The notes under the pieces: generated by a model
What the model was told of the DNA's origin: nothing
Databases searched by the model: none
The model's input: only the letters and a program-made list of their open reading frames with translations
Program-made: the position numbers and the translations under genes
Shown: positions 25,189 through 33,975 of the stretch, piece by piece
Position numbering within the stretch: position 1 is the first letter of the stretch
Layout: each line of letters opens with the position of its first letter
DNA from: an uncultured Clostridia bacterium
Lineage (GTDB): Bacteria; Bacillota; Clostridia; TANB77; CAG-508
Reading direction: 5' to 3'
DNA length: 64,000 bases
NCBI GenBank assembly: GCA_934168365.1
Contig: CAKPNJ010000006.1
Location: forward strand, 12,423 to 76,422

Positions 25189-26313
25189 TTATTTTTTTAA
25201 ATATTCAATCAACTGATTGTAAACATCCATCTTTAAGCTTGTTACTGTACTTGTTATATTTTGTGGAATTCCTATTCCTAATCCAGAAACATCATAATTT
25301 CCACCTGTAATACCAGTTCTAAATCCATATTCAGACCATGCAACTTGTTGAATTTCCTTATCCTCAAATGCTTGGTAAAATTGATTTCCATTTTCATCAA
25401 AAGTTGCTATACAATGTGAATTCCATATTGTTGGAGTTGGGTATAATATACGTATATCTTTTTTTACTTGTTCAAAACCTTCTGGATTTGAGTTTGCAAA
25501 TTCAATTATACTTTTTTCATAATCAACTATCATAGGCTCTCCGCCCATACCTGTTTTTAAATATTTTTCAAACAAGTCTGCTGGTGTATTGTTCATATAT
25601 CCAGACTTCTCATAAAATTCTTTTAATTTTGGTAAATTGGTTTGTAAGTTTTTGTCATTTATTGAACTCTCACACATTATTGATAATAATAATCCATAAT
25701 ATGTTGCACCTGGTGATGATGTAACAGGGTCTGTAGAAGCAACATTTATATTACCATACAATTGACTTAATCCTATATCAGACCATTTTTTACCTGTTAA
25801 TATATAGTTCAAGAGTTTTGGCATATCTGTTATATAATATACTCCATCTTTTTGAGTTACTATTTTTTCTTTTTCTAAGGCATCAACAACTTCTCCCCAG
25901 CTATATATTACTATTGGAGTATTTAAAGTTAGTCCACCATTTAAAACTCTGTATCTGTCTGCTTCTCCTTCTGATTTATTTGGAGATAATTTATAATAAT
26001 CATAAAATCTTTGATCAGAACAGAACATTGCATCATATTTAGTTGTTCCATCTTCTCTTACTAATGGATTTTTGATTAGTTTTCCATTACTCCATGAATC
26101 ATAAACAACATTTAGTCCATATTTGTTTTCCATGATGTTTACTACTTTTTCATTTGCAATAAATCCCTCTTTTCCTCCACCTGTTGCTACATATACTGTT
26201 GTCAGATCTTTGCCTGATACTGAGTCTTTTTTGTCACCTATAAATTTAATTCCAACTATTATTAGTATTAGAACTAAAAATATTACGAGCCCTATAATTT
26301 GTTTTTTACTCAC
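25189..26313 (-). CDS. Membrane-anchored extracellular solute-binding protein
   Basis: 374 residues. An uncleaved-looking N-terminal helix (IIGLVIFLVLILIIVGIKFI) precedes a periplasmic-binding-type fold of class II: TTVYVATGGGKEGFIANEKV, YDAMFCSDQRFYDYY, NINVASTDPVTSSPGATYYGLL and PMIVDYEKSIIEFA. These match the binding proteins for molybdate, phosphate and similar ligands in general shape. No ABC permease or ATPase gene is nearby, so transport is unlikely; a sensory or structural role with the neighbouring VWA protein fits better. No lipobox cysteine is visible. Confidence 0.75.
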   Translation of the reverse strand: MSKKQIIGLVIFLVLILIIVGIKFIGDKKDSVSGKDLTTVYVATGGGKEGFIANEKVVNIMENKYGLNVVYDSWSNGKLIKNPLVREDGTTKYDAMFCSDQRFYDYYKLSPNKSEGEADRYRVLNGGLTLNTPIVIYSWGEVVDALEKEKIVTQKDGVYYITDMPKLLNYILTGKKWSDIGLSQLYGNINVASTDPVTSSPGATYYGLLLSIMCESSINDKNLQTNLPKLKEFYEKSGYMNNTPADLFEKYLKTGMGGEPMIVDYEKSIIEFANSNPEGFEQVKKDIRILYPTPTIWNSHCIATFDENGNQFYQAFEDKEIQQVAWSEYGFRTGITGGNYDVSGLGIGIPQNITSTVTSLKMDVYNQLIEYLKK

Positions 26314-26330
26314 TATTTTCTCCTCCTTTA

Positions 26331-26937
26331 TTAAATTTTAAAATCATTATCATCTACATCATAACCATCTGATTTTAACATTGTATCAAATACCTTCATT
26401 TCTGCATCAGTATCAATCATATCAGATTGGTATAAATTTGACAGTTGCTTTTTAAAAGCTTCATTTATTTTTTTAACCATTTTCTGCGTTGAATCCATGA
26501 ACTTTTTACTGTCTTCTGTATTTAATTTTTGGTTTTCAATTTCATCATACTTAGTTAATATGTTTATAGTTACTGGCAAATAATAGTTAAAAAAGTTATT
26601 CATCTTTTTGTAACTTTCTGGCTTTTTTTCCACTGTTTCAATTATTTTTGATACTGTAACATGTATCTCTGATATATTTTTAGCTAATTCAGAATCTTCT
26701 ACTTGAGAAACCATTTTTTGTATTTTAGTATTTATATTTTTTGCTTCATTTAAAGCCTCATATATATTTAATTTTTCTTGTTTTGTTTTTTCCGTTTTAC
26801 TTAATATAAGTTCTCCTGCTCCAAAAGCACTAGCTCCTATTACTAATGATGGTAGCAAACCTATTGATAATCCTAAATATGGAACTGCAAAAAATGCTCC
26901 ACCGCACTATTGCAGATACAATTGTTGAATTCTTCAC
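26331..26937 (-). CDS. XpaC-like protein, reading frame interrupted by +1 shift at a CGG codon
   Basis: The conserved part (175 codons, up to about 26901) carries GGAFFAVPYLGLSIG (a membrane segment), ASAFGAGELIL and a long helical tail ending in an acidic stretch, as in the XpaC family usually found with TelA. In the same frame a TAG stands two codons before GGAFF. A GTG at 26937 with GAGG 8 bases upstream reads VKNSTIVSAIV and then meets CGG (26904-26902); skipping the C joins this N-terminus to GGAFF. So the gene needs a +1 shift after codon 11. An assembly error or a broken gene is the alternative. It lies 17 bases from the VWA gene. Confidence 0.7.
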
Positions 26938-26954
26938 TCTTTATACCTCTTCTT

Positions 26955-28574
26955 TTAATTATATCCTCTTACTTCTTTAAAAGCTCTTTTCAAGTCTTGT
27001 TTTCCATCAAAAACTTTTCCATTACTCAATTTTGCCATATCTTGTAGTTGCATTTCCATAGCACTTCCAAACATTATAGAATATATTGGTATTGATTTTC
27101 CATTTCTATTATACATTGTCTTTAATTCTGAAAATGTCCCTACATTTGCTTGTCCATCAGTCATTGCAATTATTGAAACATTATATTTTTCCATGTCTTC
27201 TTGATTTAATTTCATTAAAGCTTCTATAACAGCTGGATAAAGAGCTGTAGTACCATTCGGTAAAATTTTCTTTATATTCTTTAATAACTGTTCTGTTTTA
27301 GCTCCATTGTCTGTACTATAAGATTTCATTACCGTTCCATTAAATGGTATTATATCTATTTTATCCTTTTCTGAAAACTGTAAAAAGTCACTTGAAGCTT
27401 CATCAGATAATATGTAATTCATTGCATTCATCAATTCGCTATATCCCGTTCCAATCATACTTCCGGAATAATCTAGGCAAAATGCAACATGTACTGGTTT
27501 TCTTAACTCAGTTTGATATAAGTTAAGCGCTAGTTTTATTACCTCTGTACTTGGATACTTAACAGGTGAAATATATTTAGTAGTATCAATTCCCCAGTCC
27601 GGATTAAATATACTTTTATCTACATTGGAATTTACTCCACCATACCATGTTCTTCTGCCCTTTTCTTGTAGTAGTTTTTGTCCTTCATTGCTTAATATAT
27701 AAGACTGTAAGTCTAAAAATACGTCTTTAGCATTTTCATTTTTGTTATCAATATAAGCAAATGGTGAGTCTGATATTGAAACTCCATCTACAGGATATAC
27801 TGCATATAATGTTTCTTTTCCTTGCTGTTGTAATTTTTTATTTATATTTATAATTGAAGATTCATAAGTAACTACTGCTTCATAGTTTCCATTAAGGAAT
27901 AGTTCTTCTAGAAAATCTTCACTTCCAGATGATCTTTCTAGACCTGTAAATAGTGTTGTTAGATTTTTAGTTAATTTTTCGTTTTGTAAATTTTCTTTTT
28001 TCAATACTTCTGGGTTTCCAGCTAGTGTGTATAGGAATCCTAAGTATGCTGATGCACCACTATTAGTACTTGTTGGGTTTGACATACTAAATTTTAATTT
28101 TCCACTAGAAATTACATTTACTATGTCTTTTGTTTTTATTGTTTTATCTGTAAATCCCAATTCTTTAGCTTTTGATTTTTTTATACCAAATACTATTGGG
28201 TTTATACTTGTATATTTTGAATTTGATACTTTGACATTGCTATCTAACATATAAAGCCATATAGAGTTTGAAATCCATACTGCATCATATTTTTCACCAC
28301 TGTTTAATTTATCCATTATATCCAATGTACCAGCATATTCAATATTTACATCGTATTTTTTAGTTCTTGCATAATTTTGTATTACTTCCTCTAAATCTTT
28401 ATTTTCTTGACTTGCAATTATATTGAATGTATTTTTAGTGAATGGATTTGTAATATTATTATTTTTATCATCTAGTAATCCACTATTATCTACTAATTCT
28501 ATTACTCCAGCTATGATAATGATAAATATAAATATTACTTCCGCTACAACTAATCCAACTTTTGTATTTTTCAA
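26955..28574 (-). CDS. Solute-binding domain fused to a von Willebrand factor A domain
   Basis: 539 residues. An N-terminal membrane helix (about 6-27) is followed by a class II solute-binding fold (50-330; FNIIASQENKDLEEVI, YDAVWISNSIWLYML, NPTSTNSGASAYLGFLY), and then a C-terminal VWA domain whose metal-ion-dependent adhesion site is DYSGS (368-372) with the later TTALYPAV and MTDGQAN. The protein probably stands on the outer face of the membrane, binds a ligand or partner, and uses the VWA domain for a metal-dependent protein contact. It begins the five-gene unit and shares its binding-domain type with the 25189 protein. No permease is encoded nearby. Confidence 0.82.
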   Translation of the reverse strand: MKNTKVGLVVAEVIFIFIIIIAGVIELVDNSGLLDDKNNNITNPFTKNTFNIIASQENKDLEEVIQNYARTKKYDVNIEYAGTLDIMDKLNSGEKYDAVWISNSIWLYMLDSNVKVSNSKYTSINPIVFGIKKSKAKELGFTDKTIKTKDIVNVISSGKLKFSMSNPTSTNSGASAYLGFLYTLAGNPEVLKKENLQNEKLTKNLTTLFTGLERSSGSEDFLEELFLNGNYEAVVTYESSIININKKLQQQGKETLYAVYPVDGVSISDSPFAYIDNKNENAKDVFLDLQSYILSNEGQKLLQEKGRRTWYGGVNSNVDKSIFNPDWGIDTTKYISPVKYPSTEVIKLALNLYQTELRKPVHVAFCLDYSGSMIGTGYSELMNAMNYILSDEASSDFLQFSEKDKIDIIPFNGTVMKSYSTDNGAKTEQLLKNIKKILPNGTTALYPAVIEALMKLNQEDMEKYNVSIIAMTDGQANVGTFSELKTMYNRNGKSIPIYSIMFGSAMEMQLQDMAKLSNGKVFDGKQDLKRAFKEVRGYN

Positions 28575-28655
28575 ACTACCCCCTCCTTGGTTTAGTTAAT
28601 TATATATTTAAATATTTTAATTGGCAATATCTTTTGGCAAATAAATGCATATTTT

Positions 28656-28692
28656 AAAAGACAAGAATAATTTTTTAATTACTCTTGTCTTT
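28656..28692 (-). terminator. Hairpin terminator after the DUF1836 gene
   Basis: An inverted repeat AAAGACAAGA against TCTTGTCTTT with AT-rich extension and flanking A and T runs. Confidence 0.75.
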
Positions 28693-28702
28693 ATTTTAGA
28701 AT

Positions 28703-29212
28703 TTAGAATTTATTTAAATATATTTTATCTGTATACAACTTGTTTGCAAAGGAATATACTACTCTTTTTAAAACATATTTATCAAAAGTAGTTTGCTCTT
28801 CTGGTATATATTCTTTACCTGCAAATATAGCACTAATTGCATCTTCTAATTCATTACAAAAATTATTATATATTATTTGCATTGGAATAGTTTTGGTTGC
28901 TGATTTTATCATGGTCGCAATATCATTTATACTGTATAAAGGTTTTAAGATACATATAACAAATAGGTTTGCAATATGTTCTTTGTTGTATTTTTTATTT
29001 ATTGCAGGTTTTATCACTCCATGTTTAACATAGTTGTTAATCATGCTTTTGGTTATAACATGTCCTTCTTTTTCTTTACTTACATAATTTGATAAAGCAT
29101 CATCTAAAAAGCATATTACCTGGTCCACATATAAATCTAGATTAGGTAATTCTTCCCATCTTGGAATATGAAAGTTAGCTATTTCCTTTTCTTTATAAAT
29201 TTCTTGTTCCAC
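28703..29212 (-). CDS. DUF1836 family putative DNA-binding protein
   Basis: 169 residues from a GTG start preceded by GGGGAAAATAAAG. The family pattern is clear: IPRWEELPNLDLYVDQVICFLDD near the N-terminus, then ITKSMINNYVKHGVIKPAINKKYNKEHIANLFVI, a MerR-like helix-turn-helix in which the recognition region follows 'MINNYVK'. These proteins are presumed transcription regulators in Firmicutes. It lies downstream of the second acyl-CoA synthetase gene in the same direction but is separated from it by a terminator, so it is probably partly or wholly independent. Confidence 0.8.
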   Translation of the reverse strand: MEQEIYKEKEIANFHIPRWEELPNLDLYVDQVICFLDDALSNYVSKEKEGHVITKSMINNYVKHGVIKPAINKKYNKEHIANLFVICILKPLYSINDIATMIKSATKTIPMQIIYNNFCNELEDAISAIFAGKEYIPEEQTTFDKYVLKRVVYSFANKLYTDKIYLNKF

Positions 29213-29235
29213 TCTTTATTTTCCCCTTTTTATAC

Positions 29236-29265
29236 AAGAATAATTGCCCAAAGGCAATTATTCTT
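29236..29265 (-). terminator. Hairpin terminator after the second acyl-CoA synthetase gene
   Basis: A 13-bp perfect stem AAGAATAATTGCC with a 4-base loop, 5 bases after the stop codon. Confidence 0.85.
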
Positions 29266-29269
29266 TAAT

Positions 29270-30955
29270 TTATCTCTTAATTTTATTAGTAGTGGTTTTT
29301 GCAAATTCTTTATCTCTAATTACTACTTTTCCTATTCTCTTGTACATTGGTAATATTGAACACTCTTTTGCAATATCTTTCTTTAAAGTTTGTTCTGCAT
29401 CTTTTATATCCAATTCATTTAATTTATCTTCGTTTAAAAATACTTCTGCACATAGCCTTACTTCGCTACCGCTTTCGTCTTTAACTCCTGATACTACTAC
29501 TTCTTGAACATAAGGTATTCTCATAATATAGTTTTCAATTTCTTCTGGGAATACATTTTTTCCGTTATCTAGAACAATTAAATTTTTCTTTCTTCCTGTG
29601 ATCATCAATTGGCCTTTATCATTTATTCTTCCATAGTCACCTGTTCTAAACCAACCATCTTGTAGTACTTCTGCAGTTTTCTCTGGATTTTTGTAATATC
29701 CAAGCATAACTATATCGCCTTTAACGCAAATCTCTCCGTCTCCCTCTGGTGTTACGTCCTCAAGTTTTATTTCTACACACTCTAGTGGGAAACCTACTGT
29801 TGCGCAGTCATTGCAGTAGTCCATATTAACACTAACTAAAGGTGAACATTCAGTTATTCCATATCCATTTATTAAATCAAGACCTATTGTATCAAAGAAT
29901 TTTCCTAGTTCAGGTCTTACAGCTGCTCCACCTGTTACTATTTTTCTTAAATTTCCTCCAAATGCGTCATGTATTGATTTAAAGAATTTCTTTCTCAAAT
30001 CTATTCCTATTTTTCTAAGACCATTACTTACTACCATCATTACTTTTAAAATTTTGTCTTTGTGGCTTTCTTTAGCATTTGACCATATTTTTTTATAAAA
30101 TAGTTCTACAAAAGCTGGTACTACATATATATAGTCTGGTTTATACAATTGTAAGTTTTTAAGTACTGCTTTTAAGCTATCATTTATACATATTGTTGAA
30201 TGATGATGTAATGATACTAAAATTCCTGCAACTGCTTCATATGTATGGTGGTATGGTAAAACTGATAAACATCTATCATATACTGTTGAAACTCTTAATC
30301 CGTAATATACTATACTTATTAGGTTATGCTCTGATAGCATTACACCTTTTGCCATTCCTGTTGTTCCTGAAGTATATACAAGCATTTTTAGGTTATTATG
30401 ATCTGTTACCATTTCAGCATAAGTTTTGTCTCCACCTTCGTAAAGTTTTTTACCTTCTGCTTTGAACTCATTATATGATAATCTATTTCCTTCTGTTTTT
30501 TCTGTGCTGAATCCTATAAAATATTTTACGTTTGGTGCTTTTTCAGCTATCTCGTCAATATTTTTTTCATATTTTTTTGCATAGAATAAAACTTCACTAT
30601 CACTGTCATTTAAAACATTGATAATATCGCATACTGGTAGTTCTTTGTCAATTGGAACTATTACTCCTTTGCTCTTTAATACTGTTAAATACACAGTAAC
30701 CCATTTATAACTATTTTCGCCTATTACTGCTATATGTTTGTCTGTCATGTTTATAGAATTTAATGCTGTTCCTAATTCAAATGTATCTTCTTGAAATTCT
30801 TTATATGTAACATCTATTACTTTTCCATTTTCATCTTTATATTTAAAAGCAATTTTGTCACCTGCTTGTTCTACAGCCATTTCAAGTAGTTCTTTGATAG
30901 TTCCTACTTTTTGAACATCATAGTATTTTAAATCTTTTATCTTTCCCATATTCAC
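29270..30955 (-). CDS. AMP-forming long-chain acyl-CoA synthetase, second copy
   Basis: 561 residues. Motifs are MLVYTSGTTGMAKGVML (near 190-206, the ATP loop), INGYGITECSPLVSVN, GWFRTGDYGRINDKGQLMITGRKKN and the C-terminal FAKTTTNKIKR with the catalytic lysine. It activates fatty acids with ATP and CoA. It resembles the protein at 17247-18968 across its length (for example LPYHHIFGSTG there and LPYHHTYEAVAG here), so they are paralogues with perhaps different chain-length range. Its promoter carries the same AAACTA-N7-TAGTTT palindrome. Confidence 0.88.
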   Translation of the reverse strand: MNMGKIKDLKYYDVQKVGTIKELLEMAVEQAGDKIAFKYKDENGKVIDVTYKEFQEDTFELGTALNSINMTDKHIAVIGENSYKWVTVYLTVLKSKGVIVPIDKELPVCDIINVLNDSDSEVLFYAKKYEKNIDEIAEKAPNVKYFIGFSTEKTEGNRLSYNEFKAEGKKLYEGGDKTYAEMVTDHNNLKMLVYTSGTTGMAKGVMLSEHNLISIVYYGLRVSTVYDRCLSVLPYHHTYEAVAGILVSLHHHSTICINDSLKAVLKNLQLYKPDYIYVVPAFVELFYKKIWSNAKESHKDKILKVMMVVSNGLRKIGIDLRKKFFKSIHDAFGGNLRKIVTGGAAVRPELGKFFDTIGLDLINGYGITECSPLVSVNMDYCNDCATVGFPLECVEIKLEDVTPEGDGEICVKGDIVMLGYYKNPEKTAEVLQDGWFRTGDYGRINDKGQLMITGRKKNLIVLDNGKNVFPEEIENYIMRIPYVQEVVVSGVKDESGSEVRLCAEVFLNEDKLNELDIKDAEQTLKKDIAKECSILPMYKRIGKVVIRDKEFAKTTTNKIKR

Positions 30956-30991
30956 TATTCCCTTCGTATATATAATAGTTCGATATTTTTC

Positions 30992-31010
30992 AAACTATGT
31001 TATCTAGTTT
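30992..31010 (-). promoter_or_regulatory. Candidate operator AAACTA-N7-TAGTTT
   Basis: The same palindrome as at 17204-17222, again placed just downstream of a -10 box and upstream of an acyl-CoA synthetase gene. The flanking bases (TTTCGAAAACTA and TAGTTTGAAA on the minus strand) extend the symmetry partly. Confidence 0.65.
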
Positions 31011-31018
31011 TCGAAACC

Positions 31019-31047
31019 ATTATATACATTCTTATTAAATTAGTCAA
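31019..31047 (-). promoter_or_regulatory. Sigma-A promoter for the second acyl-CoA synthetase gene
   Basis: TTGACT (31047-31042), a 17-base spacer, and TATAAT (31024-31019). Confidence 0.8.
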
Positions 31048-31088
31048 TATTTATTACTATTTTTTCCAATAAAATTTCACACTACAAA

Positions 31089-31108
31089 CGGGTGGCTCAT
31101 GCCACCCG
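31089..31108 (-). terminator. GC-rich hairpin after the DUF3298 gene
   Basis: An 8-bp perfect stem CGGGTGGC with a TCAT loop. The T run after it on the minus strand is weak (TTTGTAGTG), so termination strength is uncertain. Confidence 0.6.
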
Positions 31109-31137
31109 CTCTATATTTAATAACCTTTTAATTTATT

Positions 31138-31779
31138 TTAAATTTTTATTAAAAACTCTGGTAATCCACTTGAATATGGTGCTATGTCATATTGTTGAAA
31201 ATATATTACTATTCCTTTTGGTGTCAAATAATAGCTATCAAAATTTATGGTTTCTAATACCAATTGGCAATAGTCTGGAAAATATGCACCTGTTCCAGCT
31301 TCAATTTGTTTTGCTATTTGTGAATTTATTTCTTTTACTATATCTATCTGATAGTTTGGATTTTTTCTAAAAAATGCTTGTAATGGTATTTGATAAGCAT
31401 GTTCCAAATCCCAAGTTTGTGAGCTTCTCACAGTTGAGCCATGTGCTCCACCTGTGAATGTATAATCATCAAAATATAAGCTTATTAGTTTATCATTATT
31501 GTATGTTACTGTTGTTTCTCTATATAGTTCATATATCATAATTGGATACCCTTGTTGTTTGTTATAATCATATGTTTCTTTTGCTTGGTTATACAATTCT
31601 CCTTCTGCAAACTCTTTTAATTTTAATGCTTCTTGTCTATTTATATGATTAAATCTTTGTTTTCCAATATCATATTGGCTTTGCGTTATCTCTGGATATT
31701 TTATAGTATACTTTAATATTACTTCTCCTTTGTAATATAATTGCTTTTCAGCAATGTTTATTTTTACTTTGTTTTCCAT
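31138..31779 (-). CDS. DUF3298 (RsiV-like) domain protein
   Basis: 213 residues with no signal peptide or membrane segment visible. The N-terminal part (KGEVILKYTIKYPEI, HINRQEALKLKEFAEGELYNQA) resembles DUF4163, and the C-terminal part has the DUF3298 signature: YFDDYTFTGGAHGSTVRSSQTWDLE followed by YLTPKGIVIYFQQYDIAPYSSGLPEFLI. In RsiV this domain binds lysozyme outside the cell, but it is also found in many proteins of unknown role. The lack of an export signal is unusual, since most relatives are exported or membrane-anchored. It forms a single-gene unit. Confidence 0.8.
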   Translation of the reverse strand: MENKVKINIAEKQLYYKGEVILKYTIKYPEITQSQYDIGKQRFNHINRQEALKLKEFAEGELYNQAKETYDYNKQQGYPIMIYELYRETTVTYNNDKLISLYFDDYTFTGGAHGSTVRSSQTWDLEHAYQIPLQAFFRKNPNYQIDIVKEINSQIAKQIEAGTGAYFPDYCQLVLETINFDSYYLTPKGIVIYFQQYDIAPYSSGLPEFLIKI

Positions 31780-31788
31780 ATTATTTAT

Positions 31789-31827
31789 AAAACTCCTTTT
31801 TTCATATAGTATGAAAAAAGGAGTTTT
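31789..31827 (-). terminator. Strong hairpin terminator
   Basis: An 18-bp perfect inverted repeat with a 3-base loop, rich in A and T on both flanks, between the nucleotide kinase-like gene and the DUF3298 gene. Confidence 0.9.
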
Positions 31828-31833
31828 TATGTT

Positions 31834-32325
31834 CTAATTTAGTTCTTCAACAAATTCTTTTGCTTTTTGTTTTAATTCTTCTAATGTTCCATCATTGTTT
31901 ATATGATAATCATATTCATATTTATTTACATCTCTATCAGAGACATTTGTGTTTATTGCAGCAACATTCTTATTTGTAATAAGCAAAGTTTTAGCATTTA
32001 AGCACTGCTTACATTTTTCAATTTCTTCACATTCTCTAATATGCACAAACATTATTTGTTTATCAGAGTTTTTAAATTCTTCTGCCATATTAGAAATGTA
32101 TTTAAATGGAGCATCATTATATTCAATACCAAGTTCTTTTAAATCTGATAAAAATTTTCTAGACTTTTCGTCTTTTTCTCCATCCCATCCTGCAAGAACT
32201 TTTGCTGCTTCTTTTACTTTATCTACAGAAGATATGTTCATTATAGAAGTATACTCTCCACAAAATTGCACAAAAGTATCTTTTCCAACTCCACCACTTC
32301 CGTTTATAACAACAATTTCTTTCAT
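31834..32325 (-). CDS. P-loop kinase-like protein
   Basis: 163 residues. The Walker A motif GSGGVGKDTF lies at residues 9-18, with the Asp after GK typical of deoxynucleotide, dephospho-CoA and shikimate-type kinases. Other features are HIRECEEIEKC (near 95, a Walker B or lid-like stretch ending a strand) and a C-terminal helix. The substrate is unknown; similar proteins in clostridia are annotated as adenylate kinase-like or dNMP kinase-like. Its start overlaps the end of metG by 4 bases, so it is translated with methionyl-tRNA synthetase. Confidence 0.65.
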   Translation of the reverse strand: MKEIVVINGSGGVGKDTFVQFCGEYTSIMNISSVDKVKEAAKVLAGWDGEKDEKSRKFLSDLKELGIEYNDAPFKYISNMAEEFKNSDKQIMFVHIRECEEIEKCKQCLNAKTLLITNKNVAAINTNVSDRDVNKYEYDYHINNDGTLEELKQKAKEFVEELN

Positions 32326-33887
32326 TTCATCATTCCTTTAATAACTTCAATCTCTGGTTCTGTTTCTAATCTTGCAAATAGTACCTCTGGTTTATCTGTA
32401 ACTTTAATATCAACTAGTTTATCATAATTTGCTAAGCTATCCCATGTTCTTAATTCTTCTGGAATATTAAGTTGATTTAACATTTTTTCAGAAGTATGTT
32501 TCATATATGGATTGATTAGTATAGCTATTCTACGTAGATTTTCTACCAAATGATACATTACAGATTTTAGTTCTTCAGTTTTTTCTTCTTTAAACAATAC
32601 CCATGGTGCAGTTTCGTCAATGTATTTATTTGTTCTAGAAACCAAATTCCAAGTTTCAATAATAGCATTGCTAATATGATATGTGTCAAATTGTTCTTCT
32701 ACCTGTTTAATTGAATTGTTTGAAAATTCTTCTAGTTCTTTATCTAGCTCTGATACTTCTGCTGGATATGAAGATATTTCTCCTCCAAAGTATTTGTTTA
32801 TCATTCCTATAGTCCTATTTAAAAGGTTTCCTAAATCATTACACAAATCAAAGTTGAATCTTTCTACAAATCCCTCTGGTGTGAATGTTCCATCTTGACC
32901 AAATGACATTTCTCTTAATATAAAGTATTTAAATGCATCTAATCCATAACGTTCAATAAGTGGTTCTGGATATATAACATTTCCTTTAGATTTAGACATT
33001 TTACCATCTTTCATCATAATAAATCCATGTGCATAAATTTGCTTTGGCAATGGTAAATCTAATGCCATTAAGAAAATTGGCCAATATAGTCCGTGGAAAC
33101 GAATAATATCTTTACCAACAATATGCAAATCTGCTGGCCAGTATTTTTTCATCAAGCTGTCATCATCTGATAGATATCCAAGTGCTGTAATATAGTTTGT
33201 TAAAGCATCTATCCAAACATATACAACATGTTTTGGATCTTTTTTTACTTTTACTCCCCAATCAAAACTTGTACGACTTACACACAAATCTTCTAATCCT
33301 GGTTTTAAGAAGTTATTAAACAACTCGTTTTTTCTAGACTCTGGTAAAATAAAGTCTGGGTTATCATTATAGAATTTTATAAGTCTGTCTGCATATTTTT
33401 TCATATTGAAGAAGTATGACTCTTCTTTCATTTTCTTTACTTCTCTACCACAGTCAGGACATTTTCCATCTACTAATTGAGTTTCTGTAAAGTAAGTTTC
33501 ACAAGGCATACAATACCAACCCTCATATTCTGATTTATATATATCTCCTTGTTCCATTAATCTATCAAATATCTCTTCTACTACTTTTGTATGTCTTTCT
33601 TCTGTAGTACGAATAAAATCATCATACTCTATTTCCATTAAGCTCCATAATTTTTTAGCTTCATCAGCCATTTCATCTACATGCTCTTGTGGAGTTTTTC
33701 CTCTTCCTTCAGCTACTTTTTGAACTTTTTGTCCATGCTCGTCCATACCTGTAAGCATGTATACATCAAACCCTCTAGCTTTTTTATATCTTTTTATAGT
33801 GCTTGCTAGTGCTGTAGTATAAGCAGTTCCTATATGAAATTTTCCACTTGGGTAATAAATAGGTGTTGTTAAATAAAATTTTGGCAT
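32322..33887 (-). CDS. metG: Methionyl-tRNA synthetase
   Basis: 521 residues. Class I signatures HIGTAY (18-23) and KMSKS (296-300) are intact. The zinc knuckle has cysteines at 126, 129, 143 and 146 (CMPC...CPDC). The enzyme charges tRNA-Met for initiation and elongation. It lacks the C-terminal EMAPII-like tRNA-binding dimer domain of longer relatives, ending soon after the anticodon-binding helices. It is followed, with a 4-base overlap, by a P-loop kinase-like gene. No T-box leader is evident in the 88 bases upstream. Confidence 0.96.
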   Translation of the reverse strand: MPKFYLTTPIYYPSGKFHIGTAYTTALASTIKRYKKARGFDVYMLTGMDEHGQKVQKVAEGRGKTPQEHVDEMADEAKKLWSLMEIEYDDFIRTTEERHTKVVEEIFDRLMEQGDIYKSEYEGWYCMPCETYFTETQLVDGKCPDCGREVKKMKEESYFFNMKKYADRLIKFYNDNPDFILPESRKNELFNNFLKPGLEDLCVSRTSFDWGVKVKKDPKHVVYVWIDALTNYITALGYLSDDDSLMKKYWPADLHIVGKDIIRFHGLYWPIFLMALDLPLPKQIYAHGFIMMKDGKMSKSKGNVIYPEPLIERYGLDAFKYFILREMSFGQDGTFTPEGFVERFNFDLCNDLGNLLNRTIGMINKYFGGEISSYPAEVSELDKELEEFSNNSIKQVEEQFDTYHISNAIIETWNLVSRTNKYIDETAPWVLFKEEKTEELKSVMYHLVENLRRIAILINPYMKHTSEKMLNQLNIPEELRTWDSLANYDKLVDIKVTDKPEVLFARLETEPEIEVIKGMMK

Positions 33888-33975
33888 AAAAATTCCCCCT
33901 CTTAATATAAAATCGAAACTGTTGCATAGATAATAGCAACAGTTATATCATCATATCCTTCGTATCTTATTATGC

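Noticed and set aside
26881..26954. Interpretation of the xpaC start as simply a TTG start at 26858
   Set aside because: That start lies inside the conserved membrane segment and has no ribosome binding site, whereas a well-placed GTG lies upstream in the other frame.
33888..33975. T-box riboswitch in front of metG
   Set aside because: The 88-base gap is too short, and contains no recognisable T-box sequence or specifier stem.
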